NCBI GenBank assembly: GCA_038380435.1
Contig: JAWZYU010000013.1
Location: 60,724,946-60,788,945 of the forward strand
Length of the DNA: 64,000 nucleotides
Direction: 5' to 3'
Source: Ryuthela nishihirai
Taxonomy: Eukaryota > Arthropoda > Arachnida > Araneae > Heptathelidae
The position numbers and the translations under genes were made by a program. The notes under the pieces were generated by a model, which was given only the letters and a program-made list of their open reading frames with translations, had not been told where the DNA came from and did no database searches. Shown here piece after piece: positions 43,869 through 56,242 of this stretch; positions within the stretch are counted from its first letter, which is position 1, and every line of letters starts with the position of its first letter.

Positions 43869-46700
43869 ATGAGTAGGAGAAGGATAAGTTTTACACACAG
43901 CTTCAGGATATTTTGAATTCTGTAAAGGAAATATTTCTCTTGTGGTTGGTGACTTTAATGCTAAAGTTGGTACTGACTGACTCTGATCTATGAGCAGGAG
44001 TTTTAAGTTCCTTAAGCATTGGTAGTTCTAATGGCAATGGGGAACGTCTCCCACAGGTAAGTAAACTTAATGGTTTACGAATAAATAACACCTACTACAA
44101 ATTAATATCACCTATAAATAACACCTACTACTATTACCGGGACATTTATAAATATACATTAGTTTCATCTGATGGGTTTCACAGGAATATCATAGATTAT
44201 ATTTTAATTGACAGCAAATGGGCTAGTTCAGTTATGAATATCAGATCATACAGGGGAGCCGAAATTGGGTTTGATCATTATGTGGTCAAAAGTGTCTTGC
44301 AGATGAAACTTAAGAAATGTTGTGCTACGGTTAAGAAAATTACCTTCAACACTGAAAATCTGAAAGATCTCAGATATAGCCAAAGCATACCATGCTTAGT
44401 CATTACGACAATCGTGGTTTGCTTACTGCTGAAGTTGAGAAAGAATGGGATCAGTTTAAACAGGCTTTTCTTGAAACCAACAGTACTCTTTTGGGTAAAA
44501 AGGAACAGAGGTAACAAAATTATTTCAGTGATAAGACTACGGAACTTATTTGTGAAAAACTAAGTCGAGGAATAACATGAAAGAACATCCTACTAGTCCT
44601 GTCAGACGGCATGACAGTGAGCGTTATAAACGGGTAAAGGACAAGTTAACAGCTGATAAGAATCTTTGGCTTGATAGGTTGGCTGACAAAGCATAGGAAA
44701 CAGTTAGGCAGCACAATAGCATGGGGTTGAACCAGATAGTTAACGTTTTATGTGGGAAGAAACAGACAGGTACACAGAGATTGAGGGATAAATATAGTAA
44801 GGTGGTTGAAAGTGAGGATTATTTCATGGCTGGGTGAGATGAGGATTTCAAAGATGTTCTAAGCAATATTATTATTTCTACTCCCATTGTTTATAATGTG
44901 GATTAATGAATTACTGGCGTTAATGTTGGCTTTGGCCATTTCTAAATTAAATTGCATGAATATCCAGCGGCGCATGAAATCATCACTGAAATGCAGGAAC
45001 ATTTGTGATGCCAAATCGCTGATTGAAATTTTGAATTTTTTTTGACCAAGGTGCTGTTTTTAAGGATTTTATTACAGCTATTATTATACCTATTTTTAAA
45101 AATGGAGCCTCTATTTCTTATGACAGTTAAAGGGGAATTAGTTTACTTTCCGCTTCAGGTAAAGTTATTCCCATGATTATACTTAATAGAATTAAGAATA
45201 TGTTTGATGGACAACTGTATGATGAACTGTGTGGCTCAAAAGTGATGGGGGATATATAGATAAAATATTTCCACTTAGGCAGATTCTTGAGAAATGTTTA
45301 GAGCTTCAGAAATCTGTGTTTATAAGCTTTATAGATTTCAAAAAGGCTTCTGACTCTGCTGATCGACATAATTTGTGGTTGATTTTTAAGGATAAGTTAT
45401 CAGGTATTCCATATGATCTAACGATCATATGGACCATCAAAACGATCATATGAAATCAGGTATTCCATATGATTGTTAAATCATACAGAATACCTGATAA
45501 ATTAGTGTAATGAAAGTTCTCTATAATAACACTGGGTCGTGTGTGAGAGTTGGCATGTCTTGCAGCGATTGGTTTAGCATTGTTAGTGGAGTTAGACAAT
45601 GGTACATTTTGTCTCCATTTCTCTTTAGTTTGAATATTAATTATGTTATGTAGAATTCTTTGGAAGGGAAATATTTTTGCCTTAAATAGTCAAGATCGGT
45701 GGTTCTCAAACTTTTATGCTTCACTGGGAATGTGTATGTAACTGGCGTACCCCTTGTATAGATAGATAAAACTATAGTTACAGTATAACAATGGTTGTGT
45801 TTGCTTTGTTACTAGATCTAGCGACTTTTGAGCTCTCACGGCGTACCCCAAAAATGTTTTACCGCGTACGCCATGTTGAGAACCTAGTCTAGATATTTTA
45901 AAACTTTCTGATTAAATTTTTGATGTTATAATATGAATCCTGTTAGATAATGATGTTGATAAGATGAATTCTTTCATTAGGGCTGTTGATAAAACTGATG
46001 GTAGAGTAGGTTTGGTGTTAAACAGGGAAAAAATATGACTAAATTTCACGATTCAAATCAACTGAAGCAGATGGTGCTTCAGTTGCTTTAAATGGTTGCG
46101 CCATCGATCAAGTGTATGAGTTTAATTTTCTTGCGAGCCAATTAACATTATTGGTGATGTTCGGTAAGAGGTAAACAGAAAATCAGGGGTTGCTGCTGAG
46201 ACTTTTAAGAATCTATAGAGTGTGGAAAAATAGGCATATACCCCAAATCCTAAACTTAGGCTGTAAAATAGTTTGGTTCTTCCTAAGGTATAGTTATGGT
46301 TGCGGGATAACAATAAACTTAATGCCTTTGATTCTCGATGCTTGCGCAACATCTTAATTAGGTGGTTTGAATCTGTAAGCAATGATGAGATTAGAAGAAC
46401 GAGTCATAATCATCCTTTGAGCATCATTTTGTGCAGAGAGAGAGCGCGCGCATTGATTTGGCAACGTTTCCCATATGCATAGCTCCAGATTAGCAAATAG
46501 GATTATGAACAGTGTGTCTAAGGCTTTAGAAAAAGGGGGGAGACCTAGGTTACGATGGGCATATAATGTCAAACAGGATCTTGCTAGAATTGGCATAGAG
46601 TGGCCAAATGCACCAGCTGTAGCTCAGGGCAGACATGTTTGTGGAGGAAAATTACAAATCTGGTAGGATCTCCGTTGCATATCTGTATATGCTTGAAGGC
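43869..46700 (+). mobile_element. RTE-like LINE, copy 7 (endonuclease to 3' end)
   Basis: Plus strand, starting inside the endonuclease (DKFYTQLQDIL, then VVGDFNAKVGTD), then the linker (frame 44234-44563), RT remnants (FIDFKKASDSADRHNLW near 45335), the region around NREK (46020), and a C-terminal GRPRLRWAYNVKQDLARIG (46475-46666), ending TGCTTGAAGG near 46695. All frames are short, so it is older than copies 2 and 4. An hAT-type MITE is inserted at 45697-45886. Confidence 0.82.
45697..45886. mobile_element. hAT-type MITE, 190 bp, inserted in LINE copy 7
   Basis: The ends GGTTCTCAAAC and the complement of GTTGAGAACC form inverted repeats of the kind seen in hAT elements. It is flanked by GTCAAGAT (45689-45696) and GTCTAGAT (45887-45894), a 7/8 match of the 8-base duplication expected for hAT. 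The internal GGCGTACCCC motif recurs near both ends. There is no coding sequence. Confidence 0.8.
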
Positions 46701-46724
46701 TTGTAATCTGCATCATCACTAAAA

Positions 46725-47608
46725 CAGCTCATCGGAAAGTATGACCGGAATGGAGCAGGCAGCACCTTAATTCGGCCAATGAACAATGGAACCAGGTTCT
46801 GTTTTCGGATGAATCACGATACAGTGTAAATTATGATTCTAAGCACCAATACATCAGGAGAGACTGAGGGACTTGTTATCACCCCCTGAATATTATGGAA
46901 AAAGACCGTTTTGGTGGGAGTGGTTTATTAATTTGGGGAGGAGTCACTATCAGTGGCTGAACTGACCTGCATGTCTTCTCAGTAAGGACTCTAACTGCCC
47001 TAAGATACAGAGAGGAGATCCTACATCCTTAAGTGAGATTTTTAAAGATATCGTTGAGTCAGAATTTATTTTTATGGATGATAAGCACATAGAGCTCAAA
47101 TAATGGATAAATATCTTGTGAGTGAAGATATACAGTTAATGGATTGGTCAGCAAAGTCCCTAGAATTAAATACCACTGAACATGCATGGAATGCTTTGGG
47201 AAGGGGGGGTTGCAAATTGTCAACCCCCTATAAGTTCTCTTTATGAGCTGAGAAATGCTCTTATAGAGGAGTGGAATTTGCTATTCCTTGCATTGTTGGA
47301 TAACCTTATTAGAAGCATGATAGCTCTTTGTGTAAGCTGTATTGCTTGCTAGGGTAATCATACTCCTTACTAAGTAACATTAACTTTAATAGATATCGCG
47401 ATTTATAATTTTTCATAATTGGAAACATTTTCCGATGTGTCTTTTGAATGGAAATTAACTTATGTAATTCAATAAGTATTCCGATATATTCTTTATTTTA
47501 AATGCAAATATTAAACATTTTCTGAAACTTTCATCAAGTTCCAAATACGATTTCTTGAGATATTTGCTTTTTTGTTCAACTTCCTTAGATCATGAACAGC
47601 AGTGTACA
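46725..47608 (+). mobile_element. Tc1-like transposon relic (C-terminal half)
   Basis: Plus-strand frames read QWNQVLFSDESRYSVNYDSK (first catalytic Asp in FSDES), GLLIWGGVTISG, TLTALRYREEILHP, then a degenerate NPxEH block (LELNTTEHAWNALGR) and LIEEWN. The right end, GAACAGCAGTGTA near 47608, looks like a Tc1 terminus ending in TA. The left end was not found. Stops are frequent. Confidence 0.75.
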
Positions 47609-47609
47609 T

Positions 47610-49310
47610 AGGTTTCACGGGACTGGGTAGCATAAAAATATTATCGATTTTAAATTAATTATACAAATGGACAAATTCAGATACAAATACCAGATAGCAC
47701 AGGGGAACCAAAATTGGATCAAAATTGTTTTGCAACTGAAGCTTCAGACATGCTGTGCTACTTTTAACACTAAGCTTGGAAAAACCTAGGTAGAGCGAAA
47801 GCATAATAGGATAGCTAGTCAGTCATTACGACAATTGTGGTTTGGGTACTACTGAAGTTAACAAAGAAGTAAATCAGTTTAAACAGGCTTTTCTTGAAAC
47901 TAAGAGTACTCTTTTGCATAAAAAGGAGCAAAGGAGAGTCATTTGAGTAAAGGTATGGAGCTAATTTCTGAAAGAAACATTTGTAGTAATAATCTAAATC
48001 TATACCCTACTAGTCATAAGAGAAAGATTAACAAAGAGCTTAACAAAGGTGTAAACGATCGGTTAATAGCTAATAAGAATTCTTTCACTTCATAGCTTCG
48101 CTGGAAAAGCATAGAATGAAACTACACAGTACAACAGCAGAGAGTTGAACCAGATCGTTAATCTTTCGTTTTGCAAGAAAGAGTTTGAGATACAGTGATT
48201 GAGAGGTAAATATGGTAAGGTTATTGAAGGTACGGATTCCATCATCGCTTAGTGGGCTGAACATTTTGGAGATTCTGTAAACAATATGGTTAGTTCTACT
48301 CCTATTATTTGTAATGACTATAGATGCATTACTGGATTTAATTTTGATCCTAGTAGTCGGAAGTTATTTTGGCTATCTCTAAATTTAAGAAACATAAATT
48401 CTGAGGTGTAGATGAAATTACTACTGAAGTGCTAAGAGTCTGGAATGTTTCTGTTGTCATATGATTGACTCATATTTTGAAATATTTTTTATCATAAAAG
48501 TATTGTCCTTAACGATTTTTACTAAGCAATTATTACTATTTAAAAAAAAGATAATTGCAGTTTCCTGTGATAATTATAGGGGAACTGGTTTACTTTCTGT
48601 TCCACATAAAGTTCTTTGCATTATAGCTTTTATTACAATTAAAAATTTGATTGATGGGCAACTGCGTGATGAACAGTGTGGATTCAGAACTACTAGGGAA
48701 TGTATACAGGAGATATTTTCACTTAGGCAGATTCTTGAGAAATTTTTGAGTTTCAGAGACCTGTAGTTACTAGCTTTGTAGATTTCAGAAAGGCTTTTGA
48801 CTCTGTCGATATCTTAATTTGTGATTTATCATGAGATTGTATGGCATAGCAGACAACTTAGAATAATGAAAGTTCTCTAAAATAATACTGAGTCATATGT
48901 GGGAGTTGGCAAGGCTTCTAGCAATTAGTTTAGCATTACTACTGGAGTTCAGCACGGTTACATTTGTCTCCTTTTTTCTTTAATTCGGTTGTTGATTATG
49001 TTATAAGGAATTCACTTGCAAGGAAAATATATTTGGCTTTAAATGGACTAGAGATTTTCAAATTTCTGATTTAGATTATGCTGATGATTTTGTTCTTTAA
49101 GGAAAGATGTTTTGGAGATGATTTCTTTCATTAGAACTGTTGATGAGATTGGTAATAAAGCAGGTTTGGTGATAAACAGAGAGAAAATTGCGATGTGAGT
49201 GATGAACATTTATCGTTGGCTGTGTTTCAGTTGTTTTCAATGATTGCACCCTTGAGCACGTGTCTCAGTGTAATTATTTCTGAAGTTAAGTAAAGGGTAA
49301 CATACAAACT
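47610..49310 (+). mobile_element. RTE-like LINE, copy 8 (decayed)
   Basis: Starts within the endonuclease at GTACATAGGTTTCACGGG and continues through the linker (ISERNICSNNLNLYPTSHK, near 47960), the RT (ISCDNYRGTGLLSVPHKVL in the 48461-48766 frame; ADDF near 49080) and VINREKIAM near 49190. It lacks the C-terminal region and tail. It directly abuts the Tc1-like relic. Confidence 0.8.
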
Positions 49311-50460
49311 TCACGCGCAAACTATCTGTTGCTATACTGGATTCGAGTTTCGATGTTCTGATGCTACTTCTTCTGGGGTGTTTGTGACCGATATTTTCAA
49401 TCACTTTGTATGCCAGGAGAAAACCTGCTCACTCTGATGCCATTATGTGTAGATACATATTTACATATGTATACTGGCGCACATTTGTTTCGGATACTGG
49501 TTGGTAGTAGGGTTATGTGGGGGATGAGAGTTATACGTGGAGAAGAGTATGGAAGGGGGTTGGTGGAGGTGGGTGAAGGTGTGTGGTGTGTGGATGGGCG
49601 TATCACCAGGAACTGATTTTCCTCCCACTGGAGGGTCCCAGAGTGGGAAGTGGAGCAGGAGGGGGAAACATAATGTGAGGTGTACATTCGGCCTTTTATA
49701 AATGCTATACACATAGCCATAAATTAGTAATCCCTAAGTTATATTATAACCACATCATGATTCTCAGATCCCGATAACAGGAGGAGGGGACTTTTCGAAA
49801 TACAGATATGGGTAGGAGTACCCATGTGACATTACTCACACGGGCACACAATGACCAGTATCTCATGGAATAGTATATGGATAGTGAATTGGTAATGATA
49901 TATAAGTGCTGTGAAAAGAAATAATAACAAATCTTTCATTAGAATATTTTTACAAAACGTTCTAGGGAATATCTTTTTTATTTAAACAAATATTTTTATG
50001 CATATTCTTTTAGTGAACAAACAGCTATTAAATATTAAAGATTTAAAAATTTTAAGGCAGCTTTATCTATATAAAATCTAGATATTTTGAAATAATAAAT
50101 GGATATCGATTACGTGAGGCATAGAATTTAAGAATAGATAACATTATCGTTAGCTGATTTTCCACACAAAAATATCTTAAAAAAGCTGTTTTATACATCT
50201 GTTTGTGAAATTCTTTCTTTTATTGGACCAAAGTCTAAATATACAAAGCATATACAATCAAATTTGAAAAATTATGAAATTGTCACCAAGGTTGATCATT
50301 GTTTCATTAGAAAGTATAATAATGAAATTACTGGTTTGAACGAGGCTAAAAAGTGTTCTCATTGTTATATCAAAAATTGTTATGAATACTGGATGGGTGC
50401 AAAATGCCTCTCAGCTTCAAGACAGCATGATTTTTCTTTTTTGACATGTTGAATTGCTGG
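49311..50460. other. No recognisable gene
   Basis: Contains a G/T-rich patch (49495-49610). A 62-codon frame at 50264-50452 has paired cysteines (CSHCYIKNC) but no recognised family. It was searched by eye for the missing dynein exon without success. Confidence 0.45.
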
Positions 50461-50462
50461 GG

Positions 50463-50830
50463 TTATTATTTTACTTATGAAAGGCACTTTTTTGCACAGA
50501 GTGGGCTAAATGGCCAGGTCACAAGGACCCCGAGGGCTCAGAGAAGGTTGTGGAAGGGGTCCACTGGAAACTATTAGGAGACAGATGACAGCCACTTCTC
50601 ACACCGTCTAGGGGTTCTTTAATGTGCATAGGGTACGACTCTTTTGAACACAGAGATATGGCGTAACATCAGACAGATTGCAGTCTTCCAAGCCATCTCT
50701 ATTTTCTTCTTTACCGAGGGCAGAAACTGGGTTCGCGAAGATAAATCTCATTGCCTTATGGTTCAAAATCCAAACTTTCAACTACTGAATAGTAGTCTGA
50801 AATGCTATCGACTAACAACCCCCCCCCCCT
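50463..50830 (-). mobile_element. SINE-B, copy 3
   Basis: Shares with copies 1 and 2 the blocks TTTTTTGCACAGAGTGGGC, TAAATGGCCAGGTCACA and TTCTTTAATGTGCATAGGGT on the plus strand. It is oriented minus. The tRNA head is replaced by unrelated sequence with a poly-C/poly-T run near 50820. Confidence 0.75.
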
Positions 50831-51157
50831 TTTTTTTTCAGTATTTTCCTGCTACTACAAATATAGCTTCTTTTTTATAGCTGCAATGTTCAATTTTCAA
50901 TTTTTTACTTTTTCAATACGCAGCATAATTTTTATTAGCTTATTTCACTTTATAGTTATTTCGTTACTTTATTGTAATCGGAAAAAAAATTTATAAAATA
51001 GTCAAAATCAATTTTGTGAACATTTTTCTTCAGAAAATCATTTTATTAGAAATACCCTTAATAATTGTCACGAGGATCTACTTTCTGGGTTTCTAATTCA
51101 AATGGAAAAGTGCATAGGTATAATAATAAAATTTCTTTTTTTGTGTTGAGCAACACA

Positions 51158-52412
51158 TATACCGAAGAGCCAAAACTTTTTGACCAGCGTGCCTTTATGC
51201 AAATTGAAGCAACTGCAGGTAAACAACGGATGTGTAAAGGTCATGAAATGGTGTTGTTATAAATAGCACATAATACTGAACTCTGTTAATCAATGTTGTT
51301 CTTGTTCTTCAGATGGGAAAAGAAGCGGACTTAAGTAAGTTTGACAAAAGCCAAATTGTAATGGCCAGACGACTGGGTCAGAGAATTTCCGAGACAGCTA
51401 GGCTTGTGGGGTGCTCACGGTCAGCCATGGTTAGTATCTGCAAAACCTGGTCCAAGAAGGGAAAAACCACGTACCGCTGGCAGGGTGTGGGCCGACCACA
51501 GCTCATCGATGCTAGAAGTGAGCGAAAGCTATCCTGTATGGGACGATCCAACAGAGGGGATACTATGGTGCAACTCGCCCACAATTTGAATACTGGTGAC
51601 GGAAGTAATGTGTCAAAACACACATTGTGGACCAATATTAAATCGACAGTACATCAAAGCCTGCTGAAAATGGGGCTGCGTAGCTGCATGCCCATTTTCA
51701 GTCTCGTGCCCATGCAAGCCTCGATTCACCATCGAAAGTGTCTACAATGGGCATATGAGCATTAAAACTGGACCTTGAATGATTGGAAGAAGGTCGTCTG
51801 GTCCAATGAATCTCGTTTCCTGTTGCACCATGTGGATGGCGGGAACCTATGTGTTGTTTACCTGGGAAGTGTTGGCACCAGGATGCATTGTGGGTCAAAA
51901 ACAAGCCAGTGGGGGAAGTGTAATGCTTTGGGCAATGTTTTGCTGGGTAACCTTGGATCCAGTCATTCGTGTGCAGGAAACTGTGACGTCTACCACCTAC
52001 TTAAACATCACTGTAGACCAGGTACATCCTTTCATGGCAACGGTATATCCCTCTAGTAGTGTCTTCTTTCAGCAGGATTCTGCAGGATACTTTCCGGATT
52101 GTTCGAGAATGGTTGTGGAACATGAGGAAGACTTCCAGGTATTGCCCTGGCCTCCAAATTCCCCAGAATTCAATCCAATCGAGCACTATGGTTTGTGTTG
52201 GAACAACATATCCAATCTGCAGCGGCTCAACCACGTAACTTACAAGAGTTAAAGAATCTGCTGGTAATGTGTTGGTACCAGATACCAAAATACAACTTTA
52301 GAAATCTTGTAGCGTTCATGCCTCTCCGGATAAGAGCTATTTTGGCAGCATGCGGAGGACCAACATCATATTAGGCAGCTGGTCATAATGTTTTGGATTT
52401 TCGGTGTATATA
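51158..52412 (+). mobile_element. Tc1-like transposon with partly intact transposase
   Basis: The ends pair: TACCGAAGAGCCAAAACTTT at the left and the complement of a matching stretch (ATGTTTTGGATTTTCGGTG) at the right, both leading into GACCAGC. The transposase begins at 51313 with a 150-codon open frame ([20 protein letters not shown], a helix-turn-helix region). It continues in other frames with NDWKKVVWSNESRFLLHH, MLWAMFCW, FFQQDSAGYF and LPWPPNSPEFNPIEHYG. The first catalytic Asp is Asn (WSNES); the second Asp and the Glu are kept. Two frameshifts (near 51770 and 51840) separate the halves. Confidence 0.88.
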
Positions 52413-52527
52413 CTGGTGTTCTCCAAAATCAGAACATCGAGAAAGACAAATCAGAACAGTCAAATATTTGAGGATTAAATGTAGCGTTATTGTAGTAGTA
52501 ATAAATGATTACAATATGGAGACAACT

Positions 52528-52613
52528 AATTACATACCGAGTTGCTTAATACATACCGAGTTGTTAGTTACATACAGATTAAGTTGTTAGTTACATACCG
52601 AGTTGTTTAATAA
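52528..52613. repeat. Short tandem repeat with TTACATACCGAGTTG unit
   Basis: The motif ACATACCGAGTTG(C/T)T recurs three times, plus one diverged copy, in 86 bases. It lies between two Tc1-like relics and may be decayed terminal sequence of the second. Confidence 0.7.
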
Positions 52614-53220
52614 TAACTGAGCTCATCCCTTGCTGTATGTGGTGAAGCATGGAGTCATACAAATGTTTAATGCTGGATTGTGGAATAGCCTTCCAAGCAC
52701 TAGGCACACGTGCCCAAAGCTTAACTACATTTGATGCGTCTGCTGCTATTGCCTCAGCTATCTTTTGACCATATACCATACATTTTCGATGAGTGACAAA
52801 TCAGGGGAATCAGCGGGCATAGAATGATATGCACATTGTTTTGCTCCATGTATTCAACAGTTTGCAGATGCTGCTAGTGTCTTACATTGTCCTATGAAAT
52901 ATGGAATTGGGACAGAGTGTGTGGATAGTCTGTAAGTACAGAAGTACTATTGGTGGTAAAATATCTTGGATGTAATGAGCATTGGTAATGGTGGTGTGGA
53001 TCTGTACTAGGGTGGATATGCTTTCATAACTGATCACACCCCTCATCATAATCCAATACGTTCGTGCTGTGTGGCTCATCTGAATATGTTCCTATTCAGA
53101 TGATTACGATTCTGTCAAACTCGCTCCCTGGAGATCTGCTTGGCATATCTTAACAACACCTGCAGAAAAACAGATAAGCTGAATATGGCTACAGCTCCTT
53201 TAAATACCTGTGGGAAAGGT
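52591..53220 (-). mobile_element. Tc1-like transposon relic (C-terminal half), another family
   Basis: Minus-strand frames: MMRGVISYESISTLVQIHTT and AHYIQDILPPIVLLYLQT (53079-52920), then LWARVPSAWKAIPQSSIKHL with YDSMLHHIQQGMSSVI (52710-52600). This follows the order of Tc1-type transposases (VWGxIxYxSRSPLVxI, then LPxIVLPYLQ, then the C-terminal helix ending in SMxxRI). The catalytic FQQDNARPH block is destroyed and the N-terminal half is absent. Confidence 0.75.
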
Positions 53221-53744
53221 CCAGTCACACCCTTTCCAGAATGTTCTCATTGGCCAACAGCCAGCACGACTGTTGATGATCTTGAAACTCTCATCACTTC
53301 TTCAGTAGTATGTACTAAACATAGCCCATACGAGTCACGGAACTTACTCCTTTCTTTCTCAGTGTTCTGAATTTCGTGAACATCAGTCTCATACGATGCA
53401 AACGAAGAAAACGCGTGATTGTTTTCTTTCACGATTCAACACTTTATTCATATTTCGTATGAGAGAGTAAAAATTGTTGTGTGTTGCTTATTACTAAAGT
53501 TATTGTCCCTTTTCCTGTTTTTGACCCAAACCAAAACAACTGTTTGCGTTATAATTTCGTTATGTATTTTTCTCTTCAGAGTCTTTTAAAGTCCAACTAA
53601 TTAATAATAACCTAAATCAAGAGTGAGAAAATGACAAGGAATATGAAATGACTAATAAGATTAAGCTTCACTGATATGAGTTAATAAATACTCTTATATA
53701 CTATGAAACTAATAAAATATCATATATTACAATCTATTAGTCTG
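53221..53744. other. No recognisable gene
   Basis: Intronic AT-rich sequence; no family recognised. Confidence 0.45.
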
Positions 53745-55115
53745 GACTGATTTACGGCTTTCAGCTTGATCCTGGACTTGCTGTACAGATGGGCTTCTGT
53801 TGAGGGAAAATCTGCCGCTGTGTTTTCTGTTTGCTTGTGGGTTGCCAGCCGTAAGTGAACAGAGACATGGCCTATCTTATATCAGCTGGAGGATAATCTT
53901 ATCAGAGGTCATCTCCAGTACCTGAACTCTCACGTAGCTAACTGGGCATCGCCAATCCTAAATGGAGTAATGTGTCTGAAGGCAGGTCATATGGCTCTTG
54001 AAACGGTTTATTTGAAAAGAGACCAGATGGACTGGTAAAGTTCAGATAATTAAAAATAACTTTAAATTCCTATTTTCAGGAAGGGAGGATGGTAAGTATC
54101 TCCAAGGTGTAGGTTTGCTTCTCATGCAGACGAGCCAGTGATGCTCTTCTAGTACATTATTGCATTAATTAAAGGTTCGTTACAGGATATTTTAAACCAA
54201 AATTAAAGACTTGTACGTCATCTGTTCTTACGCTCATATAGAACACTGTGATGAGAACCAGAAGGATATGTTTTATAGACAGCTTCAAGATATTTTGAAT
54301 TCTGTGAAGAAAGGAGATATTTCTCTTGTACTAGGTGATTTCACTGCTAAAGTTTGTACTGACTCTGACGTTTGGGGAGGGGTGAAAGGTCCCTTTGGTA
54401 TTGGTAGCTTAATTAACAATGGCAAACATCTCCTACAATTAAGTAAACTTAACGGTTAACGAATAACTTAACGTAACGGTTAACGCTTATCGGTTAACGA
54501 ATAACGAACACATACTACAAACATCAGGACATGTATACACATGGGTTTCACCTGATGAGTTGCATACGAATATGTTAGATTATATTTTAATTAACAGTAA
54601 ATGGACTATTTCTGTTAGAAATAGCAGATCATAGAAGGGAGTCGAAATTGGGTCTGACCATTACCTGGTCAAGAGTGTCTTGCAACTGAATCTTAAGAAA
54701 TGTGCTAAAGTTAAGATAATTACTTTTAACACTGAAACTTTGAAAGATAGAGATGTAGACAAAGCATTCTATTATAGACTACTTAGTCATTATGATAACG
54801 TTGTTTGTTTACTGCTGAAGTTGAGGAAGAATGGGATAAGTTTAAATGGGCTTTTCTTGAGACCAACAGTATTATTTTGGGTAAAATGGAATAGAGAAAA
54901 CAAAATTATTTGAGATATAATGCTATAAAACTTATTTCTGAAAGAATGACGGGCAAGAATAATATCTTTAGCTTGGTAGCTTGGTTGATAAAGCAGAGGA
55001 AGCAGTTAGACAGCTCAACAACAAAGGATTGTACCAGATAGTTAGTTTTTGAGTGGAAGAAAGAGACAGGTGCGCAGGGATTGAAAGATAAGCATGGTAA
55101 GGTGATTGAAGGTGA
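53745..55115 (+). mobile_element. RTE-like LINE, copy 9 (5' leader to RT linker)
   Basis: Plus strand: leader sequence (GATCCTGGACTTGCTGTACA and GAAAATCTGCCGCTGTGTTT), endonuclease frame 54211-54459 (DILNSVKKGDISLVLGDF then TDSDVWGGVKGPFGIGS), linker frame 54680-54913, and a last match to GLKDKHGKVIEGE near 55110. A small internal repeat (GTTAACGAATAAC-like) lies at 54455-54505. The RT and 3' end are missing. Confidence 0.8.
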
Positions 55116-55524
55116 GTAACTTGGTCTCTGTCCTTTGTGTTAAACCTAAATATTAAACAGCAAATACTATTTTTTGCTGCTTTTTGTAAAAATGCTATTT
55201 ATAAAATTCAAGAACAAGCATTTAAAAATTTAAGCACACAATTCGACAAGTGTACTATTGTAATGATGCTTTGTGGTTTCTAGTGATTCTGTTTTATGTA
55301 TCAGAGAAAGATTAGGTCTTAACGAAATTTTGCATTTTACATTGCTAAAATCATTGATGGAATATGAATTTCTTTATAAAATCTAATTCCTATTTAAAAA
55401 AGTAATATGAAATTAAATTACGTTCTACCCTTATTTGTTTTTCTGATTAACGATATTATAAAATTTGGAAGATATACAAACTAATTAAGAAAAGCGGTTG
55501 TTATTATTCTTATTATATTCTTAC

Positions 55525-55707
55525 AGTAGCTGGAGATGCCGCTTCAAGATCCATAGGCTCAAAAATAAGATTTGTAGTCGGTGCCAACTGAATTATTTCT
55601 CCACTCATCAGACAAAACTTTTTATTGTCATCAAGCACTGTGTTCATGTTTTCTATCCATATAGCATCGACAGGTCCATCAAATATAAGCCATTTGCGAT
55701 CCGGTGT
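55525..55707 (-). CDS. Axonemal dynein heavy chain exon: AAA2 Walker B region
   Basis: This 183-base exon encodes 61 residues: [61 protein letters not shown]. [23 protein letters not shown] is the highly conserved Walker B and following segment of AAA2 in axonemal dynein heavy chains. On the minus strand the acceptor is TTTTTTTACAG just above 55707 and the donor GTAAGA just below 55525, both phase 0. In all relatives the protein continues VSRCGMxYxEP; that exon was not located. It is the most 5' exon of the gene visible here, and upstream exons must lie beyond 64000. Confidence 0.94.
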
Positions 55708-56242
55708 CTGTAAAAAAAGTCAATAATAATTGGTATCCAAAAATTATTTACTAACACATTAATAATTTCAATGCTTATGTTCTTAACTCAGATATAAATA
55801 TAAATTACAAACTGATATTATATGAGGAGAATATATTATCATATCTTGTCTGTAATATATATATAACTGCTACACTTAATGTATAATAATATACATGACC
55901 ATTAAAGAGCACATTAATAATAAATTTTAAACTTAATTATTAAATCCAAATACGAGTACACCCATCTCTCGATTTCAACGGTTTCGGCTTTACACGGTCA
56001 ATAAAATGAAACCAGTTTCATGTTACATGATGATATACTCTGGTTTTACAATGGTACGGATTTAGATAATTTTTTAGGTGTACAGATATAATACATATTA
56101 TGAAGCACTATTACACTGTCTTCTCATAGTAAAATCAACTTCAGAGTTTTAATTGCTATTTATTTTTAAGAATAAATAGAAAATATTAAATTTCTTTGGA
56201 CCTACGCAGCTAATGGCTGATTGAGATTTATGTAAGTAGGTA

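Noticed and set aside
49397..49720. 107- and 83-codon minus-strand frames rich in Pro, Thr and Ser
   Set aside because: They arise from a G/T-rich low-complexity patch; no conserved motif or splice context.
50264..50452. 62-codon frame with paired cysteines
   Set aside because: No family recognised, not on the dynein strand, and length is within chance.
33368..55524. Several minus-strand stretches examined as the missing dynein exon (for example near 49800, 52770 and 53580)
   Set aside because: None encodes an SRCGM-like sequence between suitable splice sites; those near 52770 are transposase.
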